Source: Halobacteriovorax vibrionivorans (GTDB taxonomy: Bacteria > Bdellovibrionota > Bacteriovoracia > Bacteriovoracales > Bacteriovoracaceae). From it: 64,000 nt of DNA. A program made the translations under genes and the position numbers. A model generated the notes under the pieces. It worked only from the letters and a program-made list of their open reading frames with translations. It searched no databases and was not told the DNA's origin. Positions 60,679 to 64,000 of this stretch are shown here, in pieces. The DNA is taken from positions 806,001 through 870,000 of the forward strand of contig NZ_QDKL01000002.1 in NCBI RefSeq assembly GCF_003346865.1, read 5' to 3'. How positions within the stretch are numbered: position 1 is the stretch's first letter; every line of letters starts with the position of its first letter.

Positions 60679-60793
60679 AATCTCTCCTTTGCTCATTTAT
60701 ATCATGTCACAGAAGGCAGATTTTATAGCTTGTAAATATGATAGTGTGTTAATTCTTTAGATAGGTTAAAATACTGTAATTAAAGGATATTCT

Positions 60794-61924
60794 ATGGCTT
60801 TTGACTTCTATGAGAAATTACCGGTAATCACTGATTTTAATAATATGACTGATCGACAATTCTACCGCGATCTACCAAGTGATTGGTCGATTATTGTAAC
60901 AGACGTCAAAGGCTCGACAAAGGCCGTTGCAGCAGGAAAATATAAGGACGTAAACCTTATTGGTGCAGCAACAATCTCCTCAATTCAGGCAAAATTAAAG
61001 ACCTTAAACTTCCCTTTCGTTTTTGGGGGTGATGGTGCAACTGTTGTTTTGCCAAATGAAGCCATTGAAAAAGTCAGAGGCGAGCTTATTGCATTAATGA
61101 ATATTTCAAAAAAGAAATTTGGCTTAGAACTTAGAGTGGGAATGATTTTAAATTCAGAATTACTTGAAAAAGATATCAAAACAAAAATATCTCGCTATCG
61201 AATTAATCCCAATCAAAGTATTGCAGTCTTTAGTGGCGGTGGCCTCAAAGAAGCAGACCGTATTATTAAAGACCAATATGATAAATACCAACTTAAAGAT
61301 AGTAACCCTATTGCCGATTCTGACTTAAGTAATTTGTCATGTCGATGGAACCCTATCCCTAGTAAAAAAGGTAAAATCTTAACTCTACTTATTGAATCAA
61401 TTGGAGTTGAAGATCATTACAAAGAAATACTTCAAAGAATTAATGAGATTATGGGCAAAGATATTGCTCAATCGGGTCCAATGAATCTTGAAAAGATGTC
61501 ATACAAAAGTTTTCTTCGCTGCTTAATTGAAGAGTCAAAATTTTCTCTTTCTTTTAAGCGACTGAAAGATATCTTCTTTTCTATTGTGCTTTTTAAATGG
61601 GGAAAGTTTAAAAACTACCCAAATGTCGAAAATTATCGCAATCAAATGGGAAGCCATAGTGATTATAAGAAGTTTGATGACATGATTAGGCTAGTTCTTG
61701 ATTGTTCTAATGATCAAATCGAATCAATCAAGACTTATTTAGAAGAGCAATATCAAAAAGGAACTATCATCTACGGAACTCACCTATCAGATACTGCTCT
61801 CATGACTTGTTTAGTTGAAACAATCGATGATGGAGGGCATATTCACTTTATAGATGGAGGAGATGGTGGCTATACATCAGCATCTGTTCAACTTAAAGCC
61901 CAAGCAAAGGCATTAGTCGAGTAA
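60794..61924 (+). CDS. DUF3095 family protein (nucleotide-cyclase-like)
   Basis: A 376-residue protein with the DUF3095 pattern: MAFDFYEKLPVITDFNNMTD near the start, WSIIVTDVKGSTKAVAAGKYKDVN (in part, DVKGST is the metal-binding-like motif of class III cyclases) near residue 40, and FVFGGDGATVVLPN near residue 78. The C-terminal half is helical with HFIDGGDGGYTSAS at the end. The family is predicted to relate to adenylate/guanylate cyclases but activity is unproven. AAAGGA lies six bases before the ATG. Confidence 0.85.
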   Translation: MAFDFYEKLPVITDFNNMTDRQFYRDLPSDWSIIVTDVKGSTKAVAAGKYKDVNLIGAATISSIQAKLKTLNFPFVFGGDGATVVLPNEAIEKVRGELIALMNISKKKFGLELRVGMILNSELLEKDIKTKISRYRINPNQSIAVFSGGGLKEADRIIKDQYDKYQLKDSNPIADSDLSNLSCRWNPIPSKKGKILTLLIESIGVEDHYKEILQRINEIMGKDIAQSGPMNLEKMSYKSFLRCLIEESKFSLSFKRLKDIFFSIVLFKWGKFKNYPNVENYRNQMGSHSDYKKFDDMIRLVLDCSNDQIESIKTYLEEQYQKGTIIYGTHLSDTALMTCLVETIDDGGHIHFIDGGDGGYTSASVQLKAQAKALVE

Positions 61925-61994
61925 TAAGGTCCGATAACTAGAACAATAATTCCGACTAATTTTTTGAACATTTGATTAATGATAAACTTTTTTA

Positions 61995-62834
61995 GTGAAA
62001 GTATTATTAATATCAATACTATTCTTAATTTCTCCTTTATCTTTGGCCCAAAGTAAGCGCGCCAATGAGCTTTCTATTAAATTTGATAATGATGCTGCCT
62101 TTGAAACAGATAAGTACTACTCCAATGGAATTGAACTTATGTATAAAAGAAGATTTGGTGGTCAAAGCTCGTTAACAAAGTTTCGTCTTGGAGTTGCCCA
62201 CAAGATCTTCACTCCAGAAGCAACTCTGAGTACAGCTGTTGTTGAAGGAGACCATCCATATACAGGATTACTCTATGGAATCTTTGGATTTAGCCACGTC
62301 AATAATAGCTATTATCTAAGGGCCGATCTCTGGTATGGAAAACAAGGCCCAGATGCAAAGGCCGGATCACTTCAGAATCTCTTTCATCGAATGACGCCAT
62401 CATCAGAAGTAAATGGATGGCAAAATCAAACAAGTAATCAAACTTTTTATAATGGTGAGTTTAAGATTATAAAAATTAATCGAGGTCCCGTTTTTGAATT
62501 CTCTCCCTGGCTACAAGGTCACACGGGTGGGCTTCTTAGAGATGTAGAACTTGGCCTTAAGATGGCCATCCATCTTGGTTTTCTTGAATTCTTTACAAAT
62601 GGATCTGTTGTAAATAATTACTTCAATGCCATTTTACAAGGCTCAAAGAAGCAAGATTCTACTTATGTAATTGCCAGCGAGGATATGAAAGATATCTATT
62701 ATAAGGCCGATGCAGGATTTCACCTTCTCCTACAATCATTTCGTCTAACTTTAAAAGTGAATTATTATAGCGCTCAATTTGAAGGAGCAAAAGATCATAC
62801 CTACGCGACTTTAGAGACAGCTTTCTACTTTTAA
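61995..62834 (+). CDS. LpxR-like lipid A 3'-O-deacylase (DUF2219) family outer-membrane protein
   Basis: A 279-residue outer-membrane protein with a signal peptide (cleavage near SLAQ, residue 18) and the LpxR motif IKFDNDAAFETDKYYSNGIELMY (in parts: NDAAFETDKYYSNG). It is rich in alternating strands (a 12-strand barrel), ending in a C-terminal aromatic residue (TAFYF). LpxR removes acyl chains at the 3' position of lipid A in a Ca2+-dependent way. The catalytic Asn/Asp and the following TD-YSNG residues are visible. The start is GTG at 61995 with no clear ribosome site. It is separate from the lpx operon. Confidence 0.85.
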   Translation: MKVLLISILFLISPLSLAQSKRANELSIKFDNDAAFETDKYYSNGIELMYKRRFGGQSSLTKFRLGVAHKIFTPEATLSTAVVEGDHPYTGLLYGIFGFSHVNNSYYLRADLWYGKQGPDAKAGSLQNLFHRMTPSSEVNGWQNQTSNQTFYNGEFKIIKINRGPVFEFSPWLQGHTGGLLRDVELGLKMAIHLGFLEFFTNGSVVNNYFNAILQGSKKQDSTYVIASEDMKDIYYKADAGFHLLLQSFRLTLKVNYYSAQFEGAKDHTYATLETAFYF

Positions 62835-63367
62835 TCTCTAAGAATTGAGTAATATTTCATATCCCAAAACTTATTGCGATGATAAATCTCACGTCTTAAT
62901 GTTCCCTCATAGGTCATTCCAAGCTTTTGCATAACCCTCTCACTTGCAAGGTTTTCAGACTTACATCGGCATTGAATTCGCTCGATATCAAAGTGCTCAA
63001 AGCAATACTCAATAACAGCATCTGCCGCTTCTACAATTATCCCTTGTCCCCAGTACTCATCATTTAGGACATAGGCCAATTCCATACTCTTATTCTTCGT
63101 TGATACCCAAAAGCATCCTACACAACCAATCAACTTTCCCTCACCTTTTAAAGTAATGGCAAAAGGCTCGGGAACTCCTTGCTCGTAATTTGAAAATGCA
63201 TATTTTTCGATGAAGTCGATACTATCCTGGACAGATTCATGAGGCTCCCAAAGGGTGTATTTTGATATATGTGGCTTCTTGCCATATTCGAAAATGGCAT
63301 CTTGGTCACTTAGTCTAATTTCTCTAAGCTCAAGTCGTTTTGTTTCAATTTTTGGTGGATGCCACAT
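62831..63367 (-). CDS. GNAT acetyltransferase, RimJ/RimL type
   Basis: A product of about 178 residues with the GNAT fold: TKRLELREIRLSDQDAIFEYG opening (in part, RLELREI is typical for RimJ/RimL), the acetyl-CoA loop around WGQGIIVEAADAVIEY (Q/R-x-x-G-x-G/A) near residue 112, and SENLASERVMQKLGMTYEGTLR at the end. It N-acetylates a ribosomal or other protein amino terminus, or a small amine. I start at ATG 63367, six bases after GGAGG; the frame can extend to 63391. Converges with the LpxR-like gene, overlapping by a few bases. Confidence 0.85.
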   Translation of the reverse strand: MWHPPKIETKRLELREIRLSDQDAIFEYGKKPHISKYTLWEPHESVQDSIDFIEKYAFSNYEQGVPEPFAITLKGEGKLIGCVGCFWVSTKNKSMELAYVLNDEYWGQGIIVEAADAVIEYCFEHFDIERIQCRCKSENLASERVMQKLGMTYEGTLRREIYHRNKFWDMKYYSILRD

Positions 63368-63541
63368 TTTTACCCTCCCCAGGAGATTCACTAAATATCA
63401 GATTTTATTATAAAGACAAAAAATTTACATAGGAAGTGCATTTTTCTATTGTGCGAAATTTGAGACAGGAATATTATATAACCTAGATATATAAATAAGG
63501 TATATATCTTAAGTATATACTAATAACTTATGAGGAAATTA

Positions 63542-63790
63542 ATGATGAAAAAGCTTAGCCTACTGTTACTCCTATCTTTGATGTTCAACACTTCTTTAAC
63601 GTTTGCACAAGAAGATTGGTCAGACTCAACAAGTGAGACTGAAACAGCAACAGAATATGAAAGTTCTGATAATGCACCAGCAACTGATTGCTCGGCGACT
63701 GATGATTGTGTAGATACTTCGTCAGAAGAATCATCTACACTTGGATCTGAGACAACGTCCGATGACTCTGATCTAGAAGTCGAATATTAA
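63542..63790 (+). CDS. Small secreted Ser/Thr/Asp/Glu-rich protein
   Basis: A product of about 82 residues with a signal peptide (MKKLSLLLLLSLMFNTSL, cleavage near TFA) and a very acidic mature part of about 60 residues rich in Ser, Thr, Asp and Glu with two cysteines (DCSATDDCVD). GAGG lies six bases before the ATG at 63542 (or 63545). Low complexity gives no family. It could be a calcium- or surface-associated peptide, or a spacer. Confidence 0.7.
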   Translation: MMKKLSLLLLLSLMFNTSLTFAQEDWSDSTSETETATEYESSDNAPATDCSATDDCVDTSSEESSTLGSETTSDDSDLEVEY

Positions 63791-63799
63791 ACCCTTTTC

Positions 63800-63822
63800 G
63801 CAGCGGCCATAGTGGTCGCTGC
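63800..63822 (+). terminator. Hairpin after the small acidic gene
   Basis: GCAGCG-(GCCATAGTGGT)-CGCTGC stem with inner CC/GG pairing, about ten bases after the stop. The following TTCGTTTAC is only a weak T-run. Confidence 0.5.
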
Positions 63823-63857
63823 CTTCGTTTACTAACCAGCTTTATCGTGTATATAAT

Positions 63858-64000
63858 ATGCTTGTGAAAGACTTAGCATTTTCAAGAATACTTTTAGATA
63901 TTATGCCCTTTATCGTTCGCTCAATTAGAGACGAAGTTAAGGCCGTGGCATCTCCACGTATTTCCTATCCCCAATTTAGGGCCTTATCAAATATAGGTCG
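63858..64000 (+). CDS. Start of a MarR-like regulator (partial, runs off the window)
   Basis: The frame from ATG 63858 is open to the window end (47 complete codons). The N-terminus (MLVKDLAFSRILLDIMPF ... SYPQFRALSNIGR) resembles the first helices of MarR-family transcription factors, where L/YPQFRAL-I precedes the winged helix. TATAAT occurs at 63852, overlapping the start region, so the start or a leaderless message is uncertain. The rest lies outside the window. Confidence 0.5.
   Translation, partial: MLVKDLAFSRILLDIMPFIVRSIRDEVKAVASPRISYPQFRALSNIG

Overview
The window looks like chromosome of a Gram-negative, flagellated, low-GC bacterium, most probably a Bdellovibrionota member of the Bacteriovorax/Halobacteriovorax type. 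The basis is inference from content: AT-rich codon use, a complete lipid A/outer-membrane biogenesis cluster, a flagellar export cluster in the order fliL-fliM-fliN-fliO-fliP-fliQ-fliR-flhB-flhA-flhF-flhG-fliA, an AMIN-domain FliO, DUF507, and many small secreted lipoproteins. No rRNA, phage, insertion sequence or CRISPR array was seen.

Layout. 1-1.2 kb: a small hypothetical gene and a type IV pilin-like protein. 1.2-3.5 kb: rpsA with its promoter and an unusual structured 3' region. 3.5-14.1 kb: one minus-strand envelope operon (bamA, skp, lpxD, fabZ, lpxA, a GnnA-like oxidoreductase, lpxB, lpxK, a DUF3108 lipoprotein, a glycosyltransferase). 14.2-17.8 kb: lolD/lolC-type transporter, prfB (with a programmed +1 frameshift) and ybeY. 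17.9-19.3 kb: mazG and coaE on the plus strand. 19.5-33.5 kb: a PAS/coiled-coil membrane protein and the flagellar export/motor operon, ending in the flagellar sigma factor. 33.8-45.6 kb: HU, a DsbA-like lipoprotein, SpoIID, a UDG-like protein, uvrC, a glycine-rich surface protein, DUF507 and several hypotheticals. 45.7-57.1 kb: murJ, dCMP deaminase, feoAB, a macro-domain protein, a lytic transglycosylase, a serA-like gene with purA, mtaB, and tRNA-Lys/tRNA-Glu. 57.1-64 kb: accessory region with 59-bp direct repeats, an orphan HisKA-like membrane protein, an SDR, DUF3095, LpxR-like and GNAT genes, small secreted proteins and the start of a MarR-like gene.

How the genes work together. BamA and Skp assemble outer-membrane proteins. 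LpxD/FabZ/LpxA/LpxB/LpxK make lipid A. A GnnA-like enzyme between lpxA and lpxB suggests a 2,3-diamino-glucose lipid A. Lol proteins move lipoproteins, and MurJ, SpoIID and a transglycosylase act on peptidoglycan. The flagellar block encodes the export gate, the C-ring switch, the placement/number regulators FlhF/FlhG and the late sigma factor.

The most unusual signal is a roughly 170-nt structured element that begins exactly at the stop codon of three unrelated minus-strand genes (rpsA, the 766-residue PAS/coiled-coil gene, the glycine-rich gene). It shares conserved sequence boxes and shows compensatory base changes in several helices, including a possible pseudoknot. I do not recognise it as a known RNA family. 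Other points of interest are an FlhF with a degenerate GTPase P-loop, 59-bp and 60-bp perfect direct repeats, and a strongly structured 330-nt stretch downstream of mtaB that could be a small RNA gene.
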